Program-made: the position numbers and the translations under genes
In this document: piece after piece, positions 43,753 through 51,752 of the stretch
How the letters are laid out: each line of letters starts with the position of its first letter
Numbering within the stretch: the stretch's first letter is position 1
Assembly (NCBI RefSeq): GCF_021412625.1
Contig: NZ_JAKCFI010000008.1
Coordinates: 186,001-250,000, forward strand
Length of the DNA stretch: 64,000 nt
Reading direction: 5' to 3'
Source: Myxococcus stipitatus
GTDB taxonomy: Bacteria; Myxococcota; Myxococcia; Myxococcales; Myxococcaceae
Notes under the pieces: model-generated
Told to the model about the DNA's origin: nothing
Databases searched by the model: none
The model's input: only the letters and a program-made list of their open reading frames with translations

Positions 43753-45987
43753 TCAGGGAGCGCGTCGCGAGCGCACCAGCCCGTGGTCATCCGGCACCGG
43801 GCCGCTGCCCGGCTCCGCTCCCGGACGACTCGTGGACTCCGGGGGAGCCAGGGCTTCCGGACGGAGCTCGCGCGCGCGCCGGGCCTGGCGCAGCGCCGCC
43901 TTCGCCTCCGCCTTGTGGCCCTGGGCGCGCTCGCGCTTCGCCAGGGCCTCCCACAGCTCGGGCGAGTCCGGGTGCAGCGCCACGCCCGCGCGCACCAGCC
44001 CCAGCCCCACCTTCGCGTCCTGCGCCTCCAGCACCACGCGCTTGAGGAAGGCGGCGGGCGCGAGCGCCAGCGCGCCCTGGGGCGTGGCCAGCGCCTCGCG
44101 CAGGAGCGGCGGCACCTCGTCGTCCCGCTTCGCCGCCAAGAGCGCCTGGGACAGCGCCAGGCGCGCGTCCACGCTGCCCGGCTGCAGCTCCACCGCTCGC
44201 TCCAGCCAGCGCAGCCGCGGCGCGGCCTGCTTGCGCCAGCCGAACCCGTCCGCGACGCGCAGGAGCTCGTCGGAGAAGTCCGGCCGCAGCTCCGGGGCCG
44301 TGGTCGCCAGCTTCTTCAGCGCGGGCCAGTGCGCCTCCGGGTCCTTCACCTCGTCCAGGCGCTGGCGCAAGAGGGGCTCCGGCACCTGCGCGCGCTTCCA
44401 GCCCGCCACGAAGCGCAGCAGGTCCGCGCGCAGCGTCCCCCCGAAGCGCTCCGCGTCCGGCAGGCCCAGGGCGTCACACGCGGCCAGGTAGTCCGCGAAG
44501 AAGGACAGCGGGCCCTCGGCCGGATACGCGCGCAGCCGCTCGGCGCCATGCGCCTTCTCCAGCGTCCGCGCCATGTGCGCGCCCACGCGGATGAAGACGG
44601 AGCCGAGCCTCGGGTCGTGTCCGCCCCGGATGCGCTCCAGCGCCGCCTTCCCGTCCCGGGCGATGAGCTTGCGGTCCAGGAGCTCCGCCACGCGCGAGAA
44701 CGCCCCGGGCAGGTCCTCCTCCGGAGGCAGCGCGCCCGGCCCGCGCGTGCCCCACTGGTGGTACGCCAGGCCATAGCTGGCGATGCGCCCCAGGCCCTCG
44801 TACACCACCGCGTCCACGGGGTCCGCGAAGTGCGCGTCGCGCCGCGCGAGGCCGTCCTCCAGCACGCCCTCCATCAGCCGGATGGACAGGCGCCGCAGCC
44901 GCTTCGCCTCGCCCTCGATGTTGGTGGCCAGCGCGATGACGGTGTCCTCCGCCGGGAACATCACCAGGAGCGTCGTCGTCTCCGGCTGGCCGCCCGCGTG
45001 CGCCACCAGGTAGTGGCCGCGCAGGGGATAGGTCGCGAAGCCCATGCCGTAGTCGGTGAGGCGGCCGTCGCTGGTGGCCATGGACGCCTGCATCCGTCCC
45101 ATGGTCTCCCGGCTGACCAGCTGGTGGCGGAGCACCGCGCGGCCGAAGCCGAGCAGGTCGTCCACCGAGCCCCGCGTCCCGCCACCGCCGAAGCGGCTGG
45201 AGACGTCCAGGAAGCGCGACGCCTTGAGCACGCCGTCCTTCACCCGGTAGCCGGCGGCCTGGTGCTCGTCGCGCGTGGCGATGACGTCCAGGTCCGCGTG
45301 CGCCATGCCCGCGCGCTGGAAGACGTGCTCGCGCAGGTAGTCTCGGTAGGACTGGCCCGACGCGGCCTCCACCGCCGCGCCCAGCAGGTTGTAGCCCCAC
45401 GTGCTGTACAGGTAGCGGGTGCGCGGCTCGAAGGAGAGCGGCTTCTGGGCGAAGAGGGAGATGGCCTCCCGCGTCCCCAGCGCCTTCACGTTGTCGCTGG
45501 AGGCGAGCCCGTCATACGTGGGCACGCCGCTCAGGTGTCCCAGCAGGTCCCTCACCGTGACGGTCCACTGCTTCGACGGGTACGCCGGCACCAGCGCGTG
45601 GATGTCCGCGTCCAGGTCCAGCTTCCCCTGCTCCACCAGCTGGAGCACCGCCACCGCGGTGAAGGACTTGGTGATGGAGGCCAGGCGGTACGTGGTGCGC
45701 GGCGTCGCGGGCAGCTTCTTCACCACGTCCCGGTAGCCGTACGCGCACACCCAGCGCTGCTCGCCGCGCGTGACGCCCACGGACAGGCCCGCGACGGGCC
45801 CCTGCGACAGCTCCGCGCGGACGGCGGCGTCCAGGGCCTTCTGGACCTCGGCCGTGAACGCCTGGGGCGCCCCGGCGCCCGCCTCGTCTCCACCGACGGT
45901 CTCGCACTCGAAGGGGAGCCTGGGCGCCGCCAGCGACGGCGCGGCCCACAGCCACAGCGCGGCGAACAGCAGCCCGGACCTCGTCAT
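43753..45987 (-). CDS. Serine hydrolase, class C beta-lactamase fold with TPR-like C-terminus
   Basis: 744 residues. Signal peptide (LLFAALWLWAAPSLAA). Residues of about 45-400 are a beta-lactamase/D-Ala-D-Ala carboxypeptidase fold: nucleophile in LASITKSFTAVAVL (SxxK), YSTWGYN (YxN) and VAHAGGQPE (HxG). The remaining about 340 residues contain helical TPR-like repeats (RWLERAVELQPGSVDARLALSQALL, GLVRAGVALHPDSPELWEALAKRERAQG motifs in sequence). Esterase or peptidase in the periplasm, substrate unknown. ATG 45987 overlaps the stop of the SGNH hydrolase gene (ATGA), so the two act or are made together. Confidence 0.87.
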   Translation of the reverse strand: MTRSGLLFAALWLWAAPSLAAPRLPFECETVGGDEAGAGAPQAFTAEVQKALDAAVRAELSQGPVAGLSVGVTRGEQRWVCAYGYRDVVKKLPATPRTTYRLASITKSFTAVAVLQLVEQGKLDLDADIHALVPAYPSKQWTVTVRDLLGHLSGVPTYDGLASSDNVKALGTREAISLFAQKPLSFEPRTRYLYSTWGYNLLGAAVEAASGQSYRDYLREHVFQRAGMAHADLDVIATRDEHQAAGYRVKDGVLKASRFLDVSSRFGGGGTRGSVDDLLGFGRAVLRHQLVSRETMGRMQASMATSDGRLTDYGMGFATYPLRGHYLVAHAGGQPETTTLLVMFPAEDTVIALATNIEGEAKRLRRLSIRLMEGVLEDGLARRDAHFADPVDAVVYEGLGRIASYGLAYHQWGTRGPGALPPEEDLPGAFSRVAELLDRKLIARDGKAALERIRGGHDPRLGSVFIRVGAHMARTLEKAHGAERLRAYPAEGPLSFFADYLAACDALGLPDAERFGGTLRADLLRFVAGWKRAQVPEPLLRQRLDEVKDPEAHWPALKKLATTAPELRPDFSDELLRVADGFGWRKQAAPRLRWLERAVELQPGSVDARLALSQALLAAKRDDEVPPLLREALATPQGALALAPAAFLKRVVLEAQDAKVGLGLVRAGVALHPDSPELWEALAKRERAQGHKAEAKAALRQARRARELRPEALAPPESTSRPGAEPGSGPVPDDHGLVRSRRAP

Positions 45988-47477
45988 GGCGCGGCCTCCA
46001 CGGTGCGCTCCGGCGCGGCGGCCGGCGGCGCGGCGGCGGGTGTCAACGCGGCCACGCGCCGGCCCTGCGGCGCCGCCACCCAGGCGCGCAAGAGCGCGTC
46101 CGTCACCAGGTGGCCCAGCACGTCCAGCCCCCGCCCACGCGGGTGCACCAGGTCGTCGTGCATGAAGCCCGCCTGGTGGAAGCGCGCCAGCGCGCCCTTG
46201 CCGCCCATGGCCGAGTAGAGGTCGAAGAAGGCGCAGCCCTCGGCCGTGGTCACCTCGCGCTCCGCCGCCACCACCGCCTCCAGGAAGGGGCGCTGGGTGA
46301 AGGGCTTCTTGCCGTCCGCCTTCGTGTCGCGCACCGCGTCCATGGGGCCCACCACCATGCACGCGCTGCCCGGCGCGGCGGCGCGGGCGCGGCGCAGCAG
46401 CGCGCGCAGGTCCGTGCGCAGCGTGTCCAGGTCCGTGCGCTTCCACTCCAGGCGCTTCGACTCGTTGCCCCCGAGGAAGAAGAGGAGCAGCCGCGGGTCG
46501 CGCTCCGCCAGCTGCGCGCGCAGCGCCGCGTCGTCCAGGCGCGCGTACAGCGTCGCGTCCGCGGAGGGCACGCCCAGCATGTCCAGGATGACGCCCGGGC
46601 GCGCGTGCTGGAGCACCACGCCCTGCGCCACCGCGCCCTTCTCCGCCACGATGTCCACCACCGTCGCGCCCTCGGGCAGCGTGAAGTGCGTGGAGCGCGG
46701 CTCGCCGCTGCCGGTGGGCTCCGTCCTCGCCAGCACCTGGTCGCCGCTGACGACGGAGAAGCCGCCCGCCTTCGGCGCGTCCAGCCACCACAGCGTGCCC
46801 CGCGTCTCGCCCTCCAGCTTGAAGCGGCTGCGAGCCCGGGCCTCGGTGGCCACGTGGTACACGCCGGTGACGCCGAACCGGTGCGGCGGCGCGCGCAGCT
46901 CGCCCAGCGTGCGGGGCTGCCACCCGCCCTTGCTCATCCCGGTGCGCCCGCGCCCGCCGTACGGCGCCATGCGGTCCACCAGCAGGATGCCCCTGCCGGC
47001 GGTGCCGAAGGCGGCCCCCAGGTCATCGCGGATGATGTCCACGATGCGGTCGCCCGCGATGAGCGAATTGCCGAACGCCTCGATGACCGAGGGCCCCGAC
47101 GCCAGCCCCGACGCCAGCGCGTCCAGCGACTCGAACCACGGCGACAGCGCCGTGCGCGCGCAGCCCTGGGCGCCCTGCTCCACGCACGGGTCGTCCACGG
47201 TGGCGCCCGGCGCCCCCAGCTTCTCGGCCAGGGCCTGATTGGCGCGCGTGCGCTCCGGCAACGAGGGCATCACCCGGGGACGCACCGCGGGCGCGGGGGG
47301 CTCGCCCACGCGGGGCGGCGAGGGCGTGGGACCGGGCGCGGGAGCCTCGCGCGGCGGCGCGGGCGCGCGGGAGAGGAGCCGGGGCTCCGCGCCGATTTCA
47401 CAGGCGACCAAGAGGCCGCACGCCAGGGCGGGGAGCACGCAGCGCCAACCACTCCACCCGACTTCCGAATCCGTCAT
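45984..47477 (-). CDS. SGNH/GDSL-type hydrolase lipoprotein
   Basis: 497 residues. Signal peptide with lipobox (LLVAC, about C28), then a long Pro-rich linker (to about 95) suited to spanning the envelope. The SGNH blocks are IEAFGNSLIAGDRIVD (Ser nucleophile in GNS rather than GDS), LLLFFLGGNESKRLEWKR (Asn block) and MHDDLVHPRGRGLDVLG (Asp-x2-His). A beta-rich insert lies between the first two blocks, as in periplasmic sugar O-acetylesterases. An envelope polysaccharide or peptidoglycan esterase is likely. Coupled to the downstream serine hydrolase by a four-base overlap. Confidence 0.85.
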   Translation of the reverse strand: MTDSEVGWSGWRCVLPALACGLLVACEIGAEPRLLSRAPAPPREAPAPGPTPSPPRVGEPPAPAVRPRVMPSLPERTRANQALAEKLGAPGATVDDPCVEQGAQGCARTALSPWFESLDALASGLASGPSVIEAFGNSLIAGDRIVDIIRDDLGAAFGTAGRGILLVDRMAPYGGRGRTGMSKGGWQPRTLGELRAPPHRFGVTGVYHVATEARARSRFKLEGETRGTLWWLDAPKAGGFSVVSGDQVLARTEPTGSGEPRSTHFTLPEGATVVDIVAEKGAVAQGVVLQHARPGVILDMLGVPSADATLYARLDDAALRAQLAERDPRLLLFFLGGNESKRLEWKRTDLDTLRTDLRALLRRARAAAPGSACMVVGPMDAVRDTKADGKKPFTQRPFLEAVVAAEREVTTAEGCAFFDLYSAMGGKGALARFHQAGFMHDDLVHPRGRGLDVLGHLVTDALLRAWVAAPQGRRVAALTPAAAPPAAAPERTVEAAP

Positions 47478-47623
47478 GCGCCGTGCAGCGTAGACGAAAG
47501 CTTCCGCCCGCGCATTTTCCCGGCCCGCCAGCCCCCCCACCAGCCGGGAGACCTGCGATGCGAACCCGCCAACACCTTCACTTCACTTGGGGACGGGCGT
47601 CTCCAGATTACGCGCCACCTCAT

Positions 47624-47977
47624 ATGGAGAACGCGAAAAACAAGGTGGCGACCCGGACGAAGTTCCATCGCAAATTCGGCGGTCACGTGCGCAAGCTCCG
47701 CAACAGCCGGGAGCTGACGCAGGAGGCCCTCGCGGAGCGCAGCAACCTCTCCGTGGACGCCATCCGTCGCATCGAGCGGGGGGCCTTCTCTCCCTCCCTG
47801 GAAACGCTGGGCAAGCTGACCGCGGGGCTGGAGGTCTCCTTGAAGACGCTCTTCCAGGGCTTCGAGCACGAGCGCACGGACGAGGTGGCGGAGCTGTGCG
47901 ACTTCCTCTCCGGGCTCTCCGGGGACGACGTGCGCCGCGCCCGGCGCGTGCTCGTGGCCATGTTCGACGGGCACTGA
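47624..47977 (+). CDS. XRE-family helix-turn-helix regulator
   Basis: 117 residues. An N-terminal cationic stretch precedes a Cro/C1-type helix-turn-helix (FGGHVRKLRNSRELTQEALAERSNLSVDAIRRIERG, shown here only as the region of residues 17-55). A short acidic/helical C-terminal part (VAELCDFLSGLSGDDVRRARR) may dimerise. The start is uncertain: ATG 47624 fits the domain but has no Shine-Dalgarno, and ATG 47558 has GGGAG eight bases upstream and would add 22 residues. It is divergent from the SGNH/serine hydrolase pair, which it might regulate. Confidence 0.8.
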   Translation: MENAKNKVATRTKFHRKFGGHVRKLRNSRELTQEALAERSNLSVDAIRRIERGAFSPSLETLGKLTAGLEVSLKTLFQGFEHERTDEVAELCDFLSGLSGDDVRRARRVLVAMFDGH

Positions 47978-48053
47978 GGAGCGGCGGCGGTACCACTCCA
48001 ACCCGGCGGATGTTCACTTCTCCCCAGCGAGGAGCTGACCTAGGCACGGGCAC

Positions 48054-48428
48054 GTGATTCCAGGCGCCCTCGCTGGCACCGTCCTCGTCGTCGTCCACGA
48101 CGAGGACCTCCGCTCCATCCTCCGCGACGTACTCACCACCGAGGGCCTGCGTGTCGCGGGCGTGAAGGACGCCCTCGAGGCCCTCACCTGGCTGGAGGTC
48201 CACGACGCCCCCGTCCTGGTGGTGCTCGACATGGACCTGCCCCGGCTGAGCGGGCTGGACCTGCTGGGCCGCCTGTTCCGCCACTCCAGGTGGGGAGGCG
48301 GGCTCACCGTGCTCGCCCTGGCCTCCCGCCCCGTCGACCACCCGCTCGTCATCGACACCCTGGCCAAGCCCTTCGACGCCGCCGCGCTCCTTTCGCGCGT
48401 GCGCACCTGGCACCTGCTCTGGCATTGA
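48054..48428 (+). CDS. Stand-alone receiver-like response regulator
   Basis: 124 residues, receiver domain only. VLVVVHDEDLRSILRDVL contains the acidic patch, with His where the first Asp often stands. The phospho-Asp is in LVVLDMDLPRLSGLDLL and the Lys in DTLAKPFDAA. Start GTG 48054; TAGGCA ends seven bases upstream and no Shine-Dalgarno is present. No kinase is linked. It is 76 bases downstream of the XRE gene. Confidence 0.78.
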   Translation: MIPGALAGTVLVVVHDEDLRSILRDVLTTEGLRVAGVKDALEALTWLEVHDAPVLVVLDMDLPRLSGLDLLGRLFRHSRWGGGLTVLALASRPVDHPLVIDTLAKPFDAAALLSRVRTWHLLWH

Positions 48429-48442
48429 GGACGCCCAATTCT

Positions 48443-48454
48443 ATTGCGCGCAAT
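48443..48454. promoter_or_regulatory. Palindromic operator candidate upstream of ohrR
   Basis: Perfect 12-bp palindrome ATTGCGCGCAAT. MarR-family OhrR proteins usually repress their own gene through short palindromes at the promoter; this site lies just before the chosen start. It overlaps the alternative start ATG 48453, which argues for a downstream start. Confidence 0.5.
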
Positions 48455-48467
48455 GGAACAGGACAGC

Positions 48468-49016
48468 ATGTTGGAGGGAGGGGCGGGGTGCGCCCCGGAA
48501 TCGAGTACGCCGGCCATGGCCACGACCAGGAAGATTCGGGACGCGCTGCACCTGGACGAGCAGCTCTGCTTCAGCCTGTACTCGACGATGCACCTGCTCA
48601 ACCGCACGTACCGGCCGCTGCTGGAGAAGCTGGGGCTGACGTATCCGCAGTACCTGGCGATGCTGGTGTTGTGGGAGGAGGACGGGGTGACGGTGAAGGC
48701 GCTGGGGGAGCGGCTGCTGCTCGACTCGGGGACGCTGACGCCGCTGCTCAAGCGCCTGGAGTCGGCGGGGTGGGTGAAGCGGGAGCGGGACGCGGCGGAC
48801 GAGCGGCTGGTGCGCATCACCCTGACGTCGGCGGGGCGCGCGCTGCGGACCCGCGCCGAGTGCGTCCCGCCCGCCATCCTCTCGGCGTCCGGCTGTTCGG
48901 TGGAGCAGCTCCAGGACCTCAAGGCCCAGGTGCTCGCCATCCGCGACCAGCTCAACGCCCGGTTGGAGCACGAGCCGGCCTCGACGCCGAAGCGGCGCAA
49001 GGCCGCGGGCCGCTAG
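48468..49016 (+). CDS. ohrR: OhrR-type MarR-family organic peroxide regulator
   Basis: 182 residues. LDEQLCFSLYSTMHLLNRTYRPLL contains the reactive cysteine of OhrR, next to the conserved Tyr positions. LTYPQYLAMLVLWEEDG and LGERLLLDSGTLTPLLKRLES form the winged helix. In known OhrR proteins, oxidation of this Cys by organic hydroperoxides releases DNA and induces ohr. No ohr gene is visible in this window. ATG 48468 (AGGA five bases upstream) is chosen; ATG 48453 and 48516 are alternatives. A Lys/Arg-rich tail ends the protein. The last four bases overlap the convergent gene. Confidence 0.88.
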   Translation: MLEGGAGCAPESSTPAMATTRKIRDALHLDEQLCFSLYSTMHLLNRTYRPLLEKLGLTYPQYLAMLVLWEEDGVTVKALGERLLLDSGTLTPLLKRLESAGWVKRERDAADERLVRITLTSAGRALRTRAECVPPAILSASGCSVEQLQDLKAQVLAIRDQLNARLEHEPASTPKRRKAAGR

Positions 49017-49423
49017 ACCTGCGTCTTGAGGACGTCCTTCAAGCCGCTGGTGCCCTTCTCGACGACGCGACTCACCAGGTCGAGCTCCTGCGTGTAGCGG
49101 TACATGGAGGCCTGGAGCGACAGCAGCTCCGCGTTGGAGAAGGAAGCCCCCGAGGACGCGGAGGCGATGATGCGGTCGAGCACGCGCTGCCCCTGCTCCA
49201 GGTCGCGCGCCACCTGCGTCACCATGTGGAGGACCGGGCCCTCCGCCTTCGCCGTCGCCTCCACGGGAGCAACGGCGGGAGTCTCCCGCGCGCTGGCGAC
49301 GGCCTTGTCCGCGAGCACGCCGTCGAAGCGTGACGCTCCCTGCTTCTGCGGGAGCGGCTCCGCGGACGGCTGCATCGACTGGGACACCGGCACGGCGGAC
49401 AAGGCGGGCAGCGGGTTCGTCAT
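49013..49423 (-). CDS. Type III secretion inner-rod-like (YscI/EscI) protein, orphan
   Basis: 136 residues. A Pro/Ala/Ser-rich N-terminal half is followed by a helical C-terminus: FSNAELLSLQASMYRYTQEL, then DLVSRVVEKGTSGLKDVLKT, ending TQV. The pattern ELLxLQ, then LVSxVVEK and a terminal xLKTQ, is that of YscI/PscI/EscI inner-rod subunits. No other secretion gene is in the window. GGAGGAG lies seven bases before the ATG. Its stop overlaps that of ohrR by four bases. Homology is judged from a short segment only. Confidence 0.6.
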   Translation of the reverse strand: MTNPLPALSAVPVSQSMQPSAEPLPQKQGASRFDGVLADKAVASARETPAVAPVEATAKAEGPVLHMVTQVARDLEQGQRVLDRIIASASSGASFSNAELLSLQASMYRYTQELDLVSRVVEKGTSGLKDVLKTQV

Positions 49424-49504
49424 GGGCGGTCTCCTCCGAGCGGGACGCGGCATCCGCCAGTATCCCTCCCGCCCCTGACGGCCCGGTCCCCGGGGACCAC
49501 CCGG

Positions 49505-50515
49505 TCACATCGTCCAGAGACGCGTCCCCGACTCCCTCACGCGCTCGACGACGTAGGCGGGGTCGAGCACGCTCTCGGGGTGGTACAGCCCCGGCGCGAC
49601 GGGTGCCCCACCGGCGAGCCCCAGCAGCCGCTCCGTGGCGAGCGCCGCCCCCAGCGCGCTGAGCCCCGAATGGACCTCCGTGTCCACGAGCGCATGGCGC
49701 ACGCGCTTCGTCGTCCCCTCTGGCGTCTCCCCGGTGATTTCGATGACGACCTCGAGCCCGGGGCCCTGTCCCGGAGGACGCCGCGCGACGGGCCGCACCG
49801 CGAAGTCGATCCGCACGGTGTTCGCGTCCGTCGCCGCCGCGAGGCTCGGCACGTCGAGCAGCGGATACGCGCGCCCCGTCCACGCCGTGCCATCCACGCC
49901 GTGGAACACCCGCGTCGCCACCTCCTCCGAGGCCCAGAGGAAGCGCCCCTCGTGTCGGATGAGCGGGCTGGGCACGCCCTTCGTCAGCCGCTCCATGTCG
50001 CCGCTCGCGGCCGGCCCGCCCACGTCCTCTTCATCGAATACGCCCCCCATCTCGATGGAGTGGACCGCCTTGAACTCCCGCGCGAGGTGCAGCGTCACGA
50101 GCGTCATGACGCCCCCCAGGAAGTGCCCCAGCAGCAGGACGGGCGCGCGCGTGGGGTGGCGCGCGTGCAGCGCCACGGCGGGACCGATGTCGAAGGCGAA
50201 GTCGGAGAAGGACACATAGGGCACGCCCCGGCCCTGCGCGTACCTCAGGGAGCGCAGCGTGTCGTCCTTCAGCAGCACGACGACGCCGCTGACGTCCGCG
50301 TCCGGCGGGAGTCCCAGGTCGTCGCGCTCCAGGTCGATGCGCACCGCCTCCGCCAGGCCGATCTCGCGGGCGAGCGCCGCGGCCTTGTGCGTGTCGCGGC
50401 CTCCAATCCAGATGGGCAGCCGGGGCTGGAGTCGACGCAGGGCCTTCACGGCCCGGCGCCCGACGACTCCCGAGCCACCGATGATGAGGACAGGCTTCAA
50501 CGTGTTCGTGGTCAT
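49505..50515 (-). CDS. NAD(P)-dependent saccharopine-dehydrogenase-like reductase, copy 1
   Basis: 336 residues. N-terminal Rossmann fold with VLIIGGSGVVGRRAVKALRR, followed by IWIGGRDTHKAAALA and LLKDDTLRSLRYAQ, the layout of the saccharopine dehydrogenase/short-chain-like trans-acting enoyl reductase group. Substrate unknown. The next gene is a paralogue of identical length, so the pair arose by tandem duplication. They are 34 bases apart on one strand and probably form an operon driven from the divergent region with the TetR gene. Confidence 0.85.
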   Translation of the reverse strand: MTTNTLKPVLIIGGSGVVGRRAVKALRRLQPRLPIWIGGRDTHKAAALAREIGLAEAVRIDLERDDLGLPPDADVSGVVVLLKDDTLRSLRYAQGRGVPYVSFSDFAFDIGPAVALHARHPTRAPVLLLGHFLGGVMTLVTLHLAREFKAVHSIEMGGVFDEEDVGGPAASGDMERLTKGVPSPLIRHEGRFLWASEEVATRVFHGVDGTAWTGRAYPLLDVPSLAAATDANTVRIDFAVRPVARRPPGQGPGLEVVIEITGETPEGTTKRVRHALVDTEVHSGLSALGAALATERLLGLAGGAPVAPGLYHPESVLDPAYVVERVRESGTRLWTM

Positions 50516-50549
50516 GTCATGGGCTCCGAGGTTCTCGAGGAAGAAGACG

Positions 50550-51560
50550 TCACGCGCGATGGAAGCGGGTCCCGGCGTCCTGGAGACGTCGCACCAGGTG
50601 CTCGGGGTCGATGAGGGTGTCGGGGAGGTAGAGGCCCGGCGCGGCGGGAGCGCCTCCGACGAGCCCGAGCAGCCGCTCGATGCCCACCGCCACGCCCGTC
50701 GCCGTCACCGGCGCCTGCCCCGCGGGGTGGCTGACCTCGTGGCGCACGCGCGCCCGTGTCCCGTCCCTCCGCACACCCTCCAACTCGATGATGAACTCCG
50801 TGGAGAAGGGCTCCCCCCGGCGGCGCGCGGCGGACACGCCCACCGCCACGTCGAAGCGGACGGACCTCGCGCCCGTCGCCGCCGCGAGGCTCGCGGGGTC
50901 GAGCAGCGAGTATGGCTGCGCCAGGACGTCCCGCCCATCCACGCCACGCACGGTGCGCGCCGAGGACGCCACGTCGACCCAGCGCCACCGTCCCTCCTCG
51001 AGCAGCAGCGTGTTCGGCGTGGCCCCCGTCTGTCTCGACAGGTCCGCCAGGGCCGCCGGCCCGCCCACGTCCTGCTCGTCGAGCACCGCCGCGATTTCAA
51101 TCACCTCCAGCGACTGGAACTCGCGGGCGAAGTGGAGCGTGGCCAGCGTCGCCGCGCCCGCCAGCCAGTTGCTGTCCATGAGGACGGCCGAGCGTCCGGG
51201 CTGGTGGATGAAGTACGCCACCTCCGGCGCGACCTCGAACAGACCGGTGGAGATGCCCAGGTACGCCGCGCCCTGGGCCTGCGCGTAGCGCAGCGAGCGC
51301 AGCGAGTCGTCCTTGAGGAACATCGCGATGGCGCCATACGCGCGCGACGCGGGCTGCCCCAGGTCCGCGCGCTCCAGGTCCACCCGCGTGGCCTCCGCGT
51401 GCCCCAGCTCCCGCGCCACGGCCTGCGCGCGGGCCATATCCCTGCCTCCGATGACCAGGGGCAACGTCGGATGGAGCCGGCGCAACGCCTTCGCGGCCAG
51501 CGAGCCGACGACGCCCGAACCTCCAATGATGAGTACCGGCTTCTGCGTGTTCACGGACAT
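50550..51560 (-). CDS. NAD(P)-dependent saccharopine-dehydrogenase-like reductase, copy 2
   Basis: 336 residues, paralogous to the downstream copy over the whole length. It shares VLIIGGSGVVG, IGGRD, FLKDDSLRSLRYAQAQG, DEQDVGGPAA, the AYxLLD(x)PSLAAAT region and the C-terminal ERLLGLxGGAPxAPGLY block. It is nearest the divergent TetR gene and therefore first in the transcript. The two copies may act on related substrates or as a heterodimer. A TTGCGA-N17-TACTAA promoter candidate on the minus strand at 51646-51674 lies inside a dyad. Confidence 0.85.
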   Translation of the reverse strand: MSVNTQKPVLIIGGSGVVGSLAAKALRRLHPTLPLVIGGRDMARAQAVARELGHAEATRVDLERADLGQPASRAYGAIAMFLKDDSLRSLRYAQAQGAAYLGISTGLFEVAPEVAYFIHQPGRSAVLMDSNWLAGAATLATLHFAREFQSLEVIEIAAVLDEQDVGGPAALADLSRQTGATPNTLLLEEGRWRWVDVASSARTVRGVDGRDVLAQPYSLLDPASLAAATGARSVRFDVAVGVSAARRRGEPFSTEFIIELEGVRRDGTRARVRHEVSHPAGQAPVTATGVAVGIERLLGLVGGAPAAPGLYLPDTLIDPEHLVRRLQDAGTRFHRA

Positions 51561-51638
51561 GACGGATGCACTCCCCTGCCCTCTCGGGGCAGACGGTGGG
51601 TGTGGCGCCGGAGCGGCGCGGTGGATTGCCTCGTTGAC

Positions 51639-51667
51639 CCTACGATTAGTAAGTTACCGATAGTAGG
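51639..51667. promoter_or_regulatory. 29-bp dyad, putative TetR operator
   Basis: An imperfect palindrome with 11 of 14 paired positions, outer arms CCTAC and GTAGG, inner GTAA/TTAC. It lies in the intergenic region between the divergent reductase pair and the TetR gene. On the minus strand it covers TTGCGA-N17-TACTAA (51646-51674), and its left edge touches TTGACC (51634-51639), a plus-strand -35 candidate. A bound TetR dimer could control both directions. Confidence 0.6.
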
Positions 51668-51752
51668 TTCGCAACCCATTCGTCGGCGTGGGGCGGCGGG
51701 TTGCGAGCCGGGGTCGAGGGGGCTAAGCCCCGGAGGGAGTTCGCGACGCCCC

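Noticed and set aside
51639-51667. TACTA direct repeats on the minus strand as a third BlaI-type operator
   Set aside because: The TACTA units are in direct, not inverted, orientation with a nine-base gap; the site is better explained as a dyad for the adjacent TetR protein.
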